This document shows, in pieces, positions 13,216 to 13,447 of a DNA stretch of 13,447 nucleotides. The position numbers and the translations under genes were made by a program. The notes under the pieces are model-generated. The model was not told where the DNA came from. It saw only the letters and a list, made by a program, of their open reading frames with translations, and did no database searches. Each line of letters opens with the position of its first letter. Within the stretch, counting starts at the first letter, position 1. The stretch is from CAYYYG01 sp964490875 (GTDB taxonomy: Bacteria > Patescibacteriota > Microgenomatia > UBA1406 > GWC2-37-13): contig CAZBEF010000015.1 of the NCBI GenBank assembly GCA_964490875.1, positions 1 through 13,447 of the forward strand, given 5' to 3'.

Positions 13216-13447
13216 ATGAACTTCTTTAAAAATAAGTCAACTACTATCTGGTTATCCCTCTCTGTGTTGGTCTCGTTATTATATGGATTGGCCGGAAGTC
13301 TTATAAACATCAACAGGCTCTGGCAGTATGAGCTGGGTTTTTATGATTTTGGAATTTTTACGCGCCCAATTTTGCTCGTTTCAAAATTTAAACCTCCTAT
13401 AATCGACCATTTTATATTCAGCAACCGGTTGAATTTTGCCGACCATT
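13216..13447 (+). CDS. DUF2079-like membrane protein, N-terminal fragment (cut by window edge)
   Basis: The first 77 residues of a protein run off the right edge. One hydrophobic helix (about residues 10-31) is followed by LWQYELGFYDFGIFTRPILL and then PPIIDHFIFSNRLNF. The YDFGIF motif (43-48) and the later DHF (64-66) match the pattern of DUF2079/COG3463 membrane proteins, in which an external loop with YDxGIF follows the first helix; these resemble GT-C glycosyltransferases. The ATG lies five bases after the 3' end of tRNA-Ala, so the message probably begins where the tRNA is cut off. No promoter or Shine-Dalgarno sequence is visible in that gap. The catalytic function of the family is not established. 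Confidence 0.7.
   Translation, partial: MNFFKNKSTTIWLSLSVLVSLLYGLAGSLININRLWQYELGFYDFGIFTRPILLVSKFKPPIIDHFIFSNRLNFADH

Overview
The window looks like chromosomal DNA of a small-genome bacterium of the Candidate Phyla Radiation (Patescibacteria), most likely a Microgenomates-type lineage. This is inferred from several things seen together. The DNA is AT-rich and the genes are very tightly packed. There are several multi-spanning GT-C-type glycosyltransferases and a polyprenyl-phosphate-sugar-synthase-like GT2. Shine-Dalgarno sequences are almost absent. GC-rich palindromic micro-repeats (CCTGCCTGCCGGCAGGCAGG) are present. No taxonomic marker gene such as rRNA is present, so the placement is a judgement from gene style.

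Layout. (1) 1-531, minus: groES followed by the 5' end of groEL, which runs off the left edge. (2) 602-1669, plus: divergent from groES, a Lon-type AAA+ ATPase with neither the N-terminal LON domain nor the C-terminal serine-lysine peptidase. (3) 1678-5579, minus: GT-C glycosyltransferase, then an overlapping GT2 glycosyltransferase, then a repeat-bearing gap, then a second GT-C (GT39/PMT-like) with its own -10 box. The GT2 3' end carries a dnaX-like A AAA AAG slippery site that opens a 33-residue hydrophobic extension. (4) 5584-6741, plus: a third GT-C protein whose start codon lies only 4-7 nt from that of the divergent gene. (5) 6757-9782, plus: a MacAB-like exporter (HlyD/RND-type adaptor, ABC ATPase, FtsX/MacB permease), with a palindromic repeat between ATPase and permease. 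(6) 9877-10219, plus: two small membrane-protein genes (67 and 37 aa), each with a good promoter. (7) 10188-12182, minus: a GT4 glycosyltransferase followed by mutM/fpg. (8) 12265-13447, plus: uppP, tRNA-Arg(CCG), tRNA-Ala(CGC) and the start of a DUF2079-like membrane protein that runs off the right edge.

How the genes fit together. Much of the window serves the cell envelope. A GT2 enzyme of the dolichyl-phosphate-glucosyltransferase type would charge a polyprenyl phosphate with a sugar. The GT-C proteins would use such lipid-linked sugars on the outer face of the membrane. GT4 would act on the cytoplasmic side, and UppP would recycle the undecaprenyl carrier. GroESL, the Lon-like ATPase and Fpg are housekeeping quality-control and repair genes.

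The most notable cross-cutting signals are three. First, -10-like boxes sit 6-7 nt upstream of start codons at five or six genes, which implies leaderless mRNAs. Second, a possible programmed -1 frameshift adds a membrane anchor to the GT2. Third, the same ~20-bp GC palindrome sits cleanly inside two different host repeats. Apart from these I see no phage, CRISPR or insertion-sequence genes, and no gene-free stretch above 300 bases. The longest gap, 3148-3343, holds the repeat and the GT2 extension.
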